From assembly GCA_038276395.1 (NCBI GenBank), contig JBBQAA010000057.1:1-41236 (forward strand): a stretch of 41,236 bases of DNA, given 5' to 3'. The translations under genes and the position numbers were made by a program. Positions 15,458 to 23,789 of this stretch are shown piece by piece (the stretch's first letter is position 1; each line of letters starts with the position of its first letter). Below the pieces are notes generated by a model. That model had not been told where the DNA came from. It did not search any database and saw nothing but the letters and a program-made list of their open reading frames with translations. This stretch comes from JBBQAA01 sp038276395 (GTDB lineage: Bacteria; Actinomycetota; Thermoleophilia; Solirubrobacterales; Solirubrobacteraceae).

Positions 15458-16471
15458 ATGCCCGGCGTGTCCCTCACGGTGCCGAGCCGAGCCCCCGCCG
15501 GACCCGCGCGAGCCGCCGGCCGGAGCCGCGCGCTGCTCGCCACGCGCCTCGCGCTCGCCCTCGCCGCCGTGGCGATCCTCGGCGCGGGCGCCTTCGGCGT
15601 CGCGCGCTACGTGAACGCCTACTGGCTCTACCGCGGCTTCCCGCCGCCGAAGACCCCGGCGGGGGTGCCGGCCGGGACCTTCAGCTCGGGCGTCTTCTAC
15701 TCGCACACCCTCCACCGCCGCGCCGACTACGGCGTGTACCTCCCCCCGCACTACGCCGAGCAGGCCGCCGCGGGCCGGCGCTTCTCGACGCTCTACATGC
15801 TCCACGCCCCGGTCGGGCTGCCCTTCGGGGTCTTCAACGCGGGCGCGCTCGCGGTCAGCGCCGACGAGCTCACCCACTCCCACCGGATCCGGCCCATGAT
15901 CATCGTCGACCCCGTCGCCAGGACGAGCCGCTTCGCCAACGACACGGAGTGGGCCGACGCGCGGGCCGGGCGCTACGACGCCTTCGTGGCCGAGCTCGCC
16001 CACGTCATCGACCGCCGCTACGCGACGATCGCCGACCGCCAGCACCGCGGCGTCGGCGGCCTGTCGATGGGCGGCTACGGCGCGGTCAACGTGGCGCTGC
16101 ACCACCCGCGGCTCTTCTCGGTGGCCGAGTCGTGGTCGGGCTACTACACCCAGACGCCGACGGGGCCGTTCGCGGGCCTCTCGGCGGCCCGGCTCGCCGA
16201 CAACTCGCCGCTCGTCAAGGTGGAGCGGGTGGCGCCCGCGATCCGGCGGCTCGGCCTGCGCGCGTTCGTCTACCAGGGCAACCACGACGACGTCCCCGCG
16301 CGCACGATGATCGCCTTCGCCCACGAGCTGCGGCGCGCCGGGGGCGTCGCGCGCTACGCGGTCTATCCCGGCAAGCACAACTGGCGGCTCTGGCGGGCGC
16401 ACATCCCGCAGATGCTCCTGGCCGCGAGCCACTGGTTCGGCCAGACCCCGCGCCCGGGGGCTGGGCGATGA
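15458..16471 (+). CDS. Membrane-anchored esterase (esterase D/antigen 85-like alpha/beta hydrolase)
   Basis: A 337-residue alpha/beta hydrolase of the putative-esterase family (PF00756 type). Residues 25-48 form a signal anchor (A-L-L-A-T-R-L-A-L-A-L-A-A-V-A-I-L), so the catalytic part faces outside. The nucleophile Ser203 is in G-G-L-S-M-G-G-Y-G-A; the acid is likely the Asp in Q-G-N-H-D-D and the base the His in P-G-K-H-N-W. Substrate-side motifs such as L-Y-M-L-H-A-P and R-P-M-I-I-V-D fit the family. The ATG is used because it is the first start after the promoter; there is no clear Shine-Dalgarno sequence. Its stop overlaps the DUF2156 start (ATGA). A lipid or cell-wall ester is the likely substrate by context, but it is not shown. 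Confidence 0.85.
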   Translation: MPGVSLTVPSRAPAGPARAAGRSRALLATRLALALAAVAILGAGAFGVARYVNAYWLYRGFPPPKTPAGVPAGTFSSGVFYSHTLHRRADYGVYLPPHYAEQAAAGRRFSTLYMLHAPVGLPFGVFNAGALAVSADELTHSHRIRPMIIVDPVARTSRFANDTEWADARAGRYDAFVAELAHVIDRRYATIADRQHRGVGGLSMGGYGAVNVALHHPRLFSVAESWSGYYTQTPTGPFAGLSAARLADNSPLVKVERVAPAIRRLGLRAFVYQGNHDDVPARTMIAFAHELRRAGGVARYAVYPGKHNWRLWRAHIPQMLLAASHWFGQTPRPGAGR

Positions 16472-17553
16472 GCTTCGTCGCCCGCCGCTCCTGGGACGGC
16501 CACGCCGCGGACGACCACGCGCGCGCCGTGGAGATCGTCGCCGCCCACGGCGCCGACCCGCTGGCGCCGTTCGCCCGCCGCGCCGACAAGGCGTACTTCT
16601 TCTTCGGCGACGGCCTGCTGGCCTACCGCACGATCGGGCGCACGGCGGTCGTCTCGAGCGATCCCGTCGCGCCGGAGGGCGAGGCCCCCCTCGTGCTCGA
16701 GGCCTTCCTGGCGTTCGCCGCCGGGCAGGGCTGGGACGTCGCCGTCGCCGCCGCCGGACCCGACCACCTCGAGGCCTACCGGGCGCTCGGGCTGCACGCC
16801 GTGCAGGTCGGCGCCGAGTCCGTGGTCGACCCGCGGGCGTTCACGCTCGAGGGCCGCGCGGTGCGCAAGGTCCGTCAGTCGGTCAACCGCGTGATCCGCC
16901 GCGGGTGGAGCGTCGACGTCCTCGCGGCGCGCGCGCTCGACGAAGGGCTGCTCCGGGAGATCTCCGCCGCCGAGGAGGACTGGCGGGCGGAGAACCCGTG
17001 CCGGTCGGGCTTCGCGATGTCGATGGACCGGCTCTGGGGCGCGCCGGAGGATCTCGACGACGTCTACGTGCTCGGGCGCGACCCGGACGGGAGGCTGCGC
17101 TCGTTCCTGCGCTTCGTCCCGTACCGCGCCGGGCTCTCGCTCGACGCGATGCGGCGCCCCGCCGACGCGCCCAACGGCCTCATGGAGGCGCTCGTGGTGG
17201 GCGGGCTCGAGCACGCGCGCGCCGCCGGCCTGGCCGAGGTCTCGCTGAACTTCGCGGGCTTCGCCCACGTCATGGGCGATCCCGCCGGCCTCAGCGGGCG
17301 CGAGCGCCTCCTGCGCTTCGCGCTCAGCCGGCTGCGCGGGCACTTCCAGCTCGATCGCCTGATCCACTTCAACGAGAAGTTCTCGCCCCGGTGGCGGCCG
17401 CGCTACCTCGTCTACACGCGCCGGCGGCGCCTGGCCTCCGCCGGGCTCCGCGTGCTCCAGGCCGAGAGCTACGTCCCCGCGCCGCGCCCGCGCCGCCCCG
17501 AGTGGGGCTGGGACCCGCGGCCGGTGCCCGTGCTCTCCGAGGCGATCTCGTGA
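16468..17553 (+). CDS. DUF2156 protein: aminoacyl-phosphatidylglycerol synthase-like catalytic domain
   Basis: A 361-residue soluble protein matching the cytoplasmic half of MprF/LysX-type enzymes (DUF2156, a double GNAT fold), which move an amino acid from charged tRNA to a lipid. Family features seen are A-Y-F-F-F-G-D-G-L-L-A-Y-R near the start, V-S-S-D-P-V-A-P, R-K-V-R-Q-S-V-N-R-V in the middle, and D-A-M-R-R with N-G-L-M-E-A-L-V. The end has S-L-N-F-A-G-F-A and H-F-N-E-K-F-S-P-R-W, with R-Y-L-V-Y closing the fold. The N-terminal flippase domain of MprF is absent; the following genes encode separate membrane proteins. The ATG overlaps the esterase stop. The substrate lipid and amino acid cannot be read from the sequence. 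Confidence 0.82.
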   Translation: MSFVARRSWDGHAADDHARAVEIVAAHGADPLAPFARRADKAYFFFGDGLLAYRTIGRTAVVSSDPVAPEGEAPLVLEAFLAFAAGQGWDVAVAAAGPDHLEAYRALGLHAVQVGAESVVDPRAFTLEGRAVRKVRQSVNRVIRRGWSVDVLAARALDEGLLREISAAEEDWRAENPCRSGFAMSMDRLWGAPEDLDDVYVLGRDPDGRLRSFLRFVPYRAGLSLDAMRRPADAPNGLMEALVVGGLEHARAAGLAEVSLNFAGFAHVMGDPAGLSGRERLLRFALSRLRGHFQLDRLIHFNEKFSPRWRPRYLVYTRRRRLASAGLRVLQAESYVPAPRPRRPEWGWDPRPVPVLSEAIS

Positions 17554-18008
17554 CCGGGCGCGCGCTCCGGAGCGTGCTCGCCGCCATGATCGGCATCGCC
17601 ACCGCGGCGGCCGGGGTCGGCTGGCTCTACACCGTGCGCAGCGACCGGCTGGCCGGCGGCCCGCGCCTGCCCGAGGCGCTGCCGCTCGAGCACCTCGCCG
17701 GGCAGGACGCCCAGCCCCTCCTGCGGGTCGCGCTCGTGTGGCTGCTCGTGGGGGCGGCGGCCGGGATCGCCCTCGGCCTCGTGCGCGTCCGCCGTCCCGG
17801 GGTGTGGGCCGGGGTCGCGGTGCTCCTCGTGCTCGGGGTGACCGGCGCGGCGTCCGACGCCGTGCAGAACTCCGAGCGGATCGCCCCGCACCTGGCCCCG
17901 CAGATCGGGCGCGGCGTCATCTGGTTCGCCGCCGCGATCGCCGCGCTCACCGCCGCGTCCTTCGCGCGCCTCGTCGCCGCGACCGGGGAGGGCGCCGCCG
18001 CGCCATGA
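17550..18008 (+). CDS. Small membrane protein, function unknown
   Basis: A 152-residue membrane protein with four likely helices: about 5-25 (A-L-R-S-V-L-A-A-M-I-G-I-A), 58-78 (V-A-L-V-W-L-L-V-G-A-A-A-G-I), 86-102 (V-W-A-G-V-A-V-L-L-V-L-G-V) and 124-142. The loop between the first two helices is outside-facing in a simple model and has R-L-P-E-A-L-P-L-E-H-L. I do not recognise a family. The GTG start overlaps the DUF2156 stop (GTGA) and its stop overlaps the next start (ATGA), so it is translated in step with both neighbours. A partner role for the aminoacyl-lipid enzyme or its product is inference. Confidence 0.7.
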   Translation: MTGRALRSVLAAMIGIATAAAGVGWLYTVRSDRLAGGPRLPEALPLEHLAGQDAQPLLRVALVWLLVGAAAGIALGLVRVRRPGVWAGVAVLLVLGVTGAASDAVQNSERIAPHLAPQIGRGVIWFAAAIAALTAASFARLVAATGEGAAAP

Positions 18009-18898
18009 GCGGGACGACCGCCGGGCTCGCGCTCGCGCTGCTCGCCTCGGTGGCGCTGAACGGCTCCTACCTGCTTCAGCACGCGGGCTCGGCGCGCGCG
18101 CTGGCCGTCACCCCGCGCCATCCCGTGCGGACGCTGCGCTCGCTGCTCGGCGCGCCCGTCTGGGCGCTCGGCGCCGTCGCCGGGTTCTCCGGCTGGGGGC
18201 TGCACATCGCCGCGCTCAGCCGCGCGCCGATCTCGCTCGTCCAGGCCTTCGTGGCCGGCGGGCTCGCCCTCGTGGCGCCGATGGCCGCCGTGGGCCTCCG
18301 CCACCGGCTGACGCGCGCCGAGCGGCGGGCGATCCTCGCCACCGTCCTCGCCCTGCCCCTGCTCACGCTGGGGTTGGGGGGCGCCGTCGCCACCCGCCAC
18401 CATCCGGCCGCGCTGGCCGGGACCGAGGGACTGCTCGCCGCCACCGCCGCGGCGCTGGCCGTGACGGTCGGCGGCCCGCGCCGCGCGCCCGCACTGGCCG
18501 TCGCCGGCGGGCTCCTCTACGGCGCCGCCGACCTGGCGATCAAGGCGCTGACCGCCGGGGCGGGCCTGCGCTCCCCGTGGCTCGTCGTGGCCGCCGCGAC
18601 CACCGCCGGGGCGTTCTTCGCCTTCCAGCGCGCGCTGCAGACCGGGCGCCCGGTCTCGGTCATCGCCCTCATGACGGCGGCGACGAACGTCTCCACGGTG
18701 CTCGGGGGCTTTCTCTGCTTCGGCGACCCGCTCGGCCGGACCCCGGCGCTCGCCGCCGTCCACCTGCTCGCCTTCGGCGTCATCGGCCTCGCCGCCTGGG
18801 GCCTCGCCCCGGCCCAGGCGCGGCTGAGCGCCGGCCCCGCGCCGAGCGCGGGCGCCGGGCCTGAGGAAGCGCTCAGAACCGGCCTCGCCCCGTCATAG
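18005..18898 (+). CDS. DMT-superfamily (EamA-like) membrane transporter
   Basis: A 297-residue integral membrane protein with about nine or ten helices. It opens M-S-G-T-T-A-G-L-A-L-A-L-L-A-S-V-A with a conserved N-G-S-Y-L-L-Q in the first helix and has S-R-A-P-I-S-L-V-Q-A-F in the first half. The same theme recurs in the second half (L-Q-T-G-R-P-V-S-V-I), the internal repeat expected of drug/metabolite transporters. The N-terminal pattern also resembles NIPA-like magnesium transporters. A short polar tail follows the last helix. It is the last gene of the esterase-DUF2156 operon; the preceding stop overlaps its ATG. It could export or flip a product of the operon, but the substrate is unknown. 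Confidence 0.8.
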   Translation: MSGTTAGLALALLASVALNGSYLLQHAGSARALAVTPRHPVRTLRSLLGAPVWALGAVAGFSGWGLHIAALSRAPISLVQAFVAGGLALVAPMAAVGLRHRLTRAERRAILATVLALPLLTLGLGGAVATRHHPAALAGTEGLLAATAAALAVTVGGPRRAPALAVAGGLLYGAADLAIKALTAGAGLRSPWLVVAAATTAGAFFAFQRALQTGRPVSVIALMTAATNVSTVLGGFLCFGDPLGRTPALAAVHLLAFGVIGLAAWGLAPAQARLSAGPAPSAGAGPEEALRTGLAPS

Positions 18899-18941
18899 CG
18901 CGTCTATCGTTGTTGGCGCGGCGCCGCGCGCCGTGCCCTTC

Positions 18942-19859
18942 ATGCACCTCCCTCGTCGCATCTCCCGGCGAGCCCTGCTCGCGCTCGTCCTCACGTTCAC
19001 CGTGCCCGCGGTGTCGGTCGCGCTGACCTCGAGCCGGCCGGCGCCGGTCTACCTGGCGATCGGCGACTCGCTCTCCGCGGGCGTCCAGCCCGACGCCCAC
19101 GGGCACAGCCGGCCCACCCGCCAGGGCTACCCCGAGCAGCTCGCGGCGCGTCTGCGCCCGCGCAACCCCGGGCTCTCGGTCGTCCACTTCGGCGGCGGCG
19201 GCACGACCAACACGCTGATCGACGGCGCGCCCGGGCCTCACGCCCCCGACCCCGCCCTTGTCCAGGCCGAGCGCTACCTGCGCGCCCACCGCGACCGCGT
19301 CGTGCTCATCTCTGTGAACATCGGCGACAACGACGTCGGCGAATGCGTCTCGGCCAAGCGGATCGACGAGCGCTGCGTGCGCGACCAGATCGCCGACGTG
19401 ACCCGCAACCTGCCGTGGATCGTGCGCCGGCTCCGCGCCGCCTCCGGCGGCCACGTGCGGATCGTCGGCCTGGCCGACTACGACCAGTTCTGGGCCTACT
19501 GGCTGCGGGGCGCCGCGGGCCGCGCGCTCGCCCTCCGCTCCTCGGCGGTCGTCGCCCGCCTGAACGCGGCGCTGGTCAGGACCTACCGGCGCGCCGGCGC
19601 GGTGGCGGCCGACGCGGGCCCCCGCTTCGGGGTCACCGCCTCCCGGCCGCTCGTCCACCTGCGCGGACACGGCCGCGTCCCGCGGGCGGTCGAGCGCGTG
19701 TGCACGCTGACGTGGGCCTGCAGCCGCCCGCCGATCGGCTTCAACGACCACGCCAACGCGCGCGGCTACGGCGTGCTCGCCGACACCATGTACACGGCGC
19801 TGCGCCTCGCCGGCGCGCTTCCCGGCCGCCCCGGGCGGCCCGGCGGCACGGGACCCTGA
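18942..19859 (+). CDS. Secreted SGNH/GDSL-family lipase or esterase
   Basis: About 305 residues. A signal peptide with R-R-I-S-R-R then a hydrophobic core (A-L-L-A-L-V-L-T-F-T-V-P-A-V) is followed by the mature SGNH domain. Block I is A-I-G-D-S-L-S-A-G with catalytic Ser43; block II is near H-F-G-G-G-G; block III is N-I-G-D-N-D; and block V is probably N-D-H-A-N-A-R-G-Y, holding the Asp/His pair. Cysteines at V-C-T-L-T-W-A-C may form a disulfide. The ATG at 18942 is preferred; a GTG 9 bases upstream would also work. TATCGT at 18905-18910 may be the -10 box. Its stop codon directly abuts the stop of the opposite monooxygenase gene (shared TGATCA). Confidence 0.85.
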   Translation: MHLPRRISRRALLALVLTFTVPAVSVALTSSRPAPVYLAIGDSLSAGVQPDAHGHSRPTRQGYPEQLAARLRPRNPGLSVVHFGGGGTTNTLIDGAPGPHAPDPALVQAERYLRAHRDRVVLISVNIGDNDVGECVSAKRIDERCVRDQIADVTRNLPWIVRRLRAASGGHVRIVGLADYDQFWAYWLRGAAGRALALRSSAVVARLNAALVRTYRRAGAVAADAGPRFGVTASRPLVHLRGHGRVPRAVERVCTLTWACSRPPIGFNDHANARGYGVLADTMYTALRLAGALPGRPGRPGGTGP

Positions 19860-21353
19860 TCAGGCGGCGACGGGCTCGCGCCGCGCCGGCGCGGCCGCCG
19901 GGCTCGTGAAGCGCATCGCCCCGTCCGCGATCGGGCGGTGGCGGAGCGTCACGAGGTCGAGCACGTAGTTCTGGCGCAGCCGCCAGGGCTCGGTGGCTCC
20001 CTGCTGGGGGAAGCGGTGCAGCGCCCGCTGGACGTAGCCCGCGGAGAAGTCGAGGAAGGGCACCGGCGTCACGGACGGATCGCGCTCGGGGACCGCGATC
20101 GCGGCGCCCCGGGCGTCCATCTCGGCCAGCAGCCGGCACGCGTACTCGGAGGTGAGATCGGCCTTGAGCGTCCACGAGGCGTTCGTGTAGCCGACGCAGA
20201 AGATCATGTTCGGTACGTCGCCGAGCATCATGCCCTTGTAGGCCATCGCCTCCGGCAGCACGACGTCCCGCCCGTCGACCGCGAGCTCGATCCCGCCGAG
20301 CGGGACGAGGTCGAGGCCGGTCGCCGAGACGACGATCTCCGCGCCGAGCTCCTCGCCCGAGGCGAGCCGGACGCCGGTCTCGGTGAAGGTCTCGATCCGG
20401 TCGGTGAGGACCGAGGCGCGGCCCCGGCGCAGGGACTTGAACAGGTCCCCGTCGGGCACGAGGCACAGGCGCTGATCCCACGGGTTGTAGGCGGGCTTGA
20501 AGTGCGGGTCGATCTGGAAGTCCTTGCCGAGCCCGTAGCGCAGCCCGAGGCGCAGGATCCGCTTCATGATCTCCGGCCGGCGGCGCGAGAGCTGGTAGGA
20601 GCCCGCCTGGAGCAGGACGTTCTTCCAGCGCACGACGGGATAGACGAGGCGCCGCGGCAGGATCCGGGCGAGCAGCGCCGCCAGAGGGTCGGTCCCGGGC
20701 ATGGCCACGACGTAGGTGGGCGAGCGCTGGAGCATCGTCACGTGCGCGGCGCGCTCGGCCAGGGCGGGCACGAGCGTCATCGCCGTCGCCCCCGAGCCGA
20801 TGACGAGGACGCGCTTGCCGTCGTAGTCGAGGTCCTCGGGCCAGTGCTGGGGGTGGATCAGCTCCCCCCCGAAGCGATCGCGGCCGGGGAACTCCGGCGT
20901 GTAGCCCTGCTCATAACGGAAATAGCCACAGCACAGGTAGAGGAAGGAGCACGTGAGCTCCTCCCGCTCCCCGGTGTCCGTGTGCTCGACGTGGACCCGC
21001 CAGCCGGCCTCGGGCGTCGAGAACTCGGCGCGCACGACGCGGCGGTTGAGGCGAATCCGCTCCTCCACGCCGTGCTCGCGCGCCGTGTTCCTGACGTACT
21101 CGAGGATCGCCGGGCCGTCGGCGATCGACTTGGCCGCCTCCCACGGGCGGAAGCGGTAGCCAAGCGTGTGCATGTCGGAGTCCGAGCGGATCCCCGGGTA
21201 GCGGAAGAGATCCCACGTGCCGCCGGTGGCGTCGCGCGCCTCGAGGATCGCGTAGGAGCGCCGCGGGTGGGCGGCCTGCAGGTGGCAGGCGGCGCCGATG
21301 CCGGACAGCCCGCCGCCGACGATGAGGACGTCGAGGTGCTCGAGCGCGCCCAC
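19860..21353 (-). CDS. Flavin-binding monooxygenase, Baeyer-Villiger type
   Basis: A 497-residue FAD/NADPH monooxygenase. The FAD site is V-G-G-G-L-S-G-I-G-A near residue 12 and the NADPH site is V-I-G-S-G-A-T-A near residue 185. Between them lies F-G-G-E-L-I-H-P-Q-H-W-P, an exact fit to the Baeyer-Villiger fingerprint FxGxxxHxxxWP. Other family segments are G-T-W-D-L-F-R-Y-P-G-I-R-S-D-S-D-M and the late V-S-A-T-G. Such enzymes insert oxygen next to ketones or oxidise heteroatoms; the substrate is not predictable. The start is a GTG at 21353 with TACCAT 7 bases upstream and no Shine-Dalgarno sequence, so it is probably leaderless. It is divergent from the acyltransferase operon, and a link to lipid or ketone metabolism is only suggestive. 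Confidence 0.9.
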   Translation of the reverse strand: MGALEHLDVLIVGGGLSGIGAACHLQAAHPRRSYAILEARDATGGTWDLFRYPGIRSDSDMHTLGYRFRPWEAAKSIADGPAILEYVRNTAREHGVEERIRLNRRVVRAEFSTPEAGWRVHVEHTDTGEREELTCSFLYLCCGYFRYEQGYTPEFPGRDRFGGELIHPQHWPEDLDYDGKRVLVIGSGATAMTLVPALAERAAHVTMLQRSPTYVVAMPGTDPLAALLARILPRRLVYPVVRWKNVLLQAGSYQLSRRRPEIMKRILRLGLRYGLGKDFQIDPHFKPAYNPWDQRLCLVPDGDLFKSLRRGRASVLTDRIETFTETGVRLASGEELGAEIVVSATGLDLVPLGGIELAVDGRDVVLPEAMAYKGMMLGDVPNMIFCVGYTNASWTLKADLTSEYACRLLAEMDARGAAIAVPERDPSVTPVPFLDFSAGYVQRALHRFPQQGATEPWRLRQNYVLDLVTLRHRPIADGAMRFTSPAAAPARREPVAA

Positions 21354-21360
21354 GGCGGTG

Positions 21361-21366
21361 ATGGTA
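21361..21366 (-). promoter_or_regulatory. -10 box of the leaderless monooxygenase gene
   Basis: TACCAT on the minus strand ends 7 bases before the GTG at 21353. It fits TANNNT and supports the chosen start, as no ribosome site is present. Confidence 0.45.
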
Positions 21367-21473
21367 CCGCGTCGTACCGACAGCTCGGGCGAGGATCTCG
21401 GAGCCAGGGCGCGAGCACGGCGCGGTCGGCCGCGCGCGAGTCGGCTCGCGCCCGCTCGGGTAAGCGTCACGTC

Positions 21474-23789
21474 ATGGGTGGGGCCATCGACGACGCCCGG
21501 GCGAGGAACGGCGCCACCGCTGCCCCCGCCTCCGCTCCCGTGGTCGTCCTCGCCCACGCGCGCTCCGCCACCGAGCGGGAGCTGATCGAGCGCTGGGTCA
21601 CCGACGAGCATCCGGGCGCGCCCGTGCTCCGGCGCGAGGATCCGGAGCTGGCCGCGCGCCTCGAGCGCGAGGACGATCCGGAGCTCGTGCCGGTGCGCGT
21701 CACGTGGGTCCCGCGCGAGCGCGAGGGGAGCCGCAACCTGCGCCCCACCGACCTCCTGGCGCTGACCCATCCGCGCCGGCCCCCGGCCGTCCTGCAGGCG
21801 CGGATCGCGCGCCGCGAGCCCGACCGCGTGCACGTCGTGGCGGGCGAGGGCGCGCGCCTCTCGGCGCTGCGCCGGCGCTTTCGCGAGCACTCCGGCCCGC
21901 GCGCCGGCGCCCGCGCCTTCGGCGCCTTCGTGGCCCGGCAGGCGCTCCTGGCCTGCGACCGGGCCGACCGCGCGATCATCGGCGACCGCTACAAGGTCCC
22001 GCAGCTCGTGGCCGAGCAGATCACCGCGAGCGCGCGCTTCCACGCCCAGGTCGAGGAGCTCGCCGAGCACGAGGGCCGGCCGCCCGCGGAGGTCATGGCC
22101 GAGGCCGAGGTCGCGCTGCGCGAGCTGGCCACGGTGCAGAGCCCGCCGGCCATCGACGCCTTCCGGCTGCTGCTCAGCCCGATGCACGCGCGCGCCTACG
22201 ACGTCGAGGTCGACACCGAGGGCCTCGAGCGCCTGCGCGCGCTGAACCGCCGGCACGCGCTCATCTTTCTGCCCACCCACCGCGCCTACACCGACCCGCT
22301 CGTGCTCGCCGAGGTCCTGCACGAGCACGACTTCCCGCGCAACCACCTGCTCGGCGGCAACAACCTCGCGTTCTGGCCGATCGGGCCGCTCGGCAAGCGC
22401 GCCGGGCTCATCTTCATCCGCCGCAGCTTCGGCGACGACCCCGTCTACAAGCTCGCGGTGCGCGAGTTCCTCGGCCACCTCGTGGCCAAGCGCTTCAACA
22501 TCGAGTGGTACATCGAGGGCGGGCGCTCGCGCACGGGCAAGCTCCGCCCGCCCAAGTACGGCCTGCTGCACTACCTGGCGATGGCCGTGGAGAGGGGCCG
22601 CGCCGAGGACGTGATGCTCGTGCCGGTCTCGATCAACTATTCGCGGCTGCACGAGGTCGCCACGATGGCCGAGGAGCAGCGCGGCCAGGAGAAGGGCGCC
22701 GAGGGGCTGGCGTGGCTGGCCGGCTACATGCGCGCGCAGATCCGGCGCGTGGGCCGCGTCCGCCTCGACTTCGGCGAGCCGATCTCGCTGGCCGGGGCGC
22801 TGGGCGAGGCGGGCGAGGGGCGCGCCCGCCTGGAGAAGGTCGCCTTCCGGATCTGCGACGGGATCAACCGCGTGACGCCCGTGAGCCCGCCCTCCCTGCT
22901 CACCCTCGCCGTGCTCGGGACGCCCGGGCGGGCGCTGACGCTCGAGCAGGTCCGCCGGATCCTCGAGCCCAAGCTCGACTACGTCCGTGCGCGCGAGATC
23001 CCCGGTGAGGTCGAGGGCCTGCGCGACCCCGCCGTACTCAAGGCGGCGCTCGCCGAGCTCGTCACCGCGGGGGTGCTCGTCTGCTACGACCGCGGCAGCG
23101 AGCCCGTGTGGTCGATCGCGCCGGGGAGCCACGTGAGCGCGGCGTTCTACCGCAACGCCGGCGTGCACCACTTCCTCGTCCGCGCGGTGCTCGAGCTGGC
23201 GCTGCTCCACGCCGCGCAGAACCCGGAGTCGGGCGATCTTCTCGAGGATGCCTGGCAGCAGGCGCTGCGGGTCCGCGACCTCCTGAAGTTCGAATTCTTC
23301 TTCGCCGAGAAGGAGGTCTTCCGCGCCGAGCTCGGCGCGGAGCTCGATCGCCTCGACCCGCGCTGGCGCGACGGGGTCAAGAGCGCCGAGGAGGCCGGGG
23401 GACTCCTGTGCGAGTCCCGCGTGCTCGTGGCCAACCGGGCGCTCCGCTCCTTCTTCGATGCCCAGCTCGTGGTCGCCGAGCGGCTCGCGGCCCGGGATCC
23501 GGAGGAGGAGGTCGCAGATGACGCGTTCCTCGCCGAGTGCCTGGGCGTCGGGCGCCAGATGCTCCTGCAGGGCCGCCTGCACAGCGCCGAGTCGGTCTCG
23601 CGGGAGCTCTTCGCCTCGGCGCTCAAGCTGGCCCGGAACCGCGAGCTGGTCGAGGCCGGGGGCGCGGAGCGCCGGCGCGCGCGGCAGGCGTTCTACGAGG
23701 AGATCTGCGACGTCGTCACGCTGACCGAGGAGATCCGCCGCCTCGACGAGGCCGTCATCCAGGAGGTGCTCGATGCCCGGCTCCCATGA
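21474..23789 (+). CDS. plsB: Glycerol-3-phosphate 1-O-acyltransferase (PlsB type)
   Basis: A 771-residue membrane-associated acyltransferase that makes lysophosphatidate from glycerol-3-phosphate. The acyltransferase blocks are clear: block I T-H-R-A-Y-T-D-P-L with His269 and Asp274, block II G-L-I-F-I-R-R-S, block III E-G-G-R-S-R-T-G-K, and block IV V-P-V-S-I-N-Y. A long C-terminal domain carries conserved F-E-F-F-F-A-E-K. The length and layout match mycobacterial PlsB2. The ATG at 21474 is taken as start; the upstream reading is low complexity, and a near-consensus TAAGCG lies 7 bases before the ATG. It heads a four-gene overlapping operon, ending 17 bases inside the next gene. With gpsA two genes downstream, the operon supplies both substrate and enzyme for the first glycerolipid step. 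Confidence 0.93.
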   Translation: MGGAIDDARARNGATAAPASAPVVVLAHARSATERELIERWVTDEHPGAPVLRREDPELAARLEREDDPELVPVRVTWVPREREGSRNLRPTDLLALTHPRRPPAVLQARIARREPDRVHVVAGEGARLSALRRRFREHSGPRAGARAFGAFVARQALLACDRADRAIIGDRYKVPQLVAEQITASARFHAQVEELAEHEGRPPAEVMAEAEVALRELATVQSPPAIDAFRLLLSPMHARAYDVEVDTEGLERLRALNRRHALIFLPTHRAYTDPLVLAEVLHEHDFPRNHLLGGNNLAFWPIGPLGKRAGLIFIRRSFGDDPVYKLAVREFLGHLVAKRFNIEWYIEGGRSRTGKLRPPKYGLLHYLAMAVERGRAEDVMLVPVSINYSRLHEVATMAEEQRGQEKGAEGLAWLAGYMRAQIRRVGRVRLDFGEPISLAGALGEAGEGRARLEKVAFRICDGINRVTPVSPPSLLTLAVLGTPGRALTLEQVRRILEPKLDYVRAREIPGEVEGLRDPAVLKAALAELVTAGVLVCYDRGSEPVWSIAPGSHVSAAFYRNAGVHHFLVRAVLELALLHAAQNPESGDLLEDAWQQALRVRDLLKFEFFFAEKEVFRAELGAELDRLDPRWRDGVKSAEEAGGLLCESRVLVANRALRSFFDAQLVVAERLAARDPEEEVADDAFLAECLGVGRQMLLQGRLHSAESVSRELFASALKLARNRELVEAGGAERRRARQAFYEEICDVVTLTEEIRRLDEAVIQEVLDARLP

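Noticed and set aside
19938..21473. Open plus-strand extension upstream of plsB
   Set aside because: It lies antisense to the well-supported monooxygenase gene. Family length and the ATG at 21474 fix the true plsB start.
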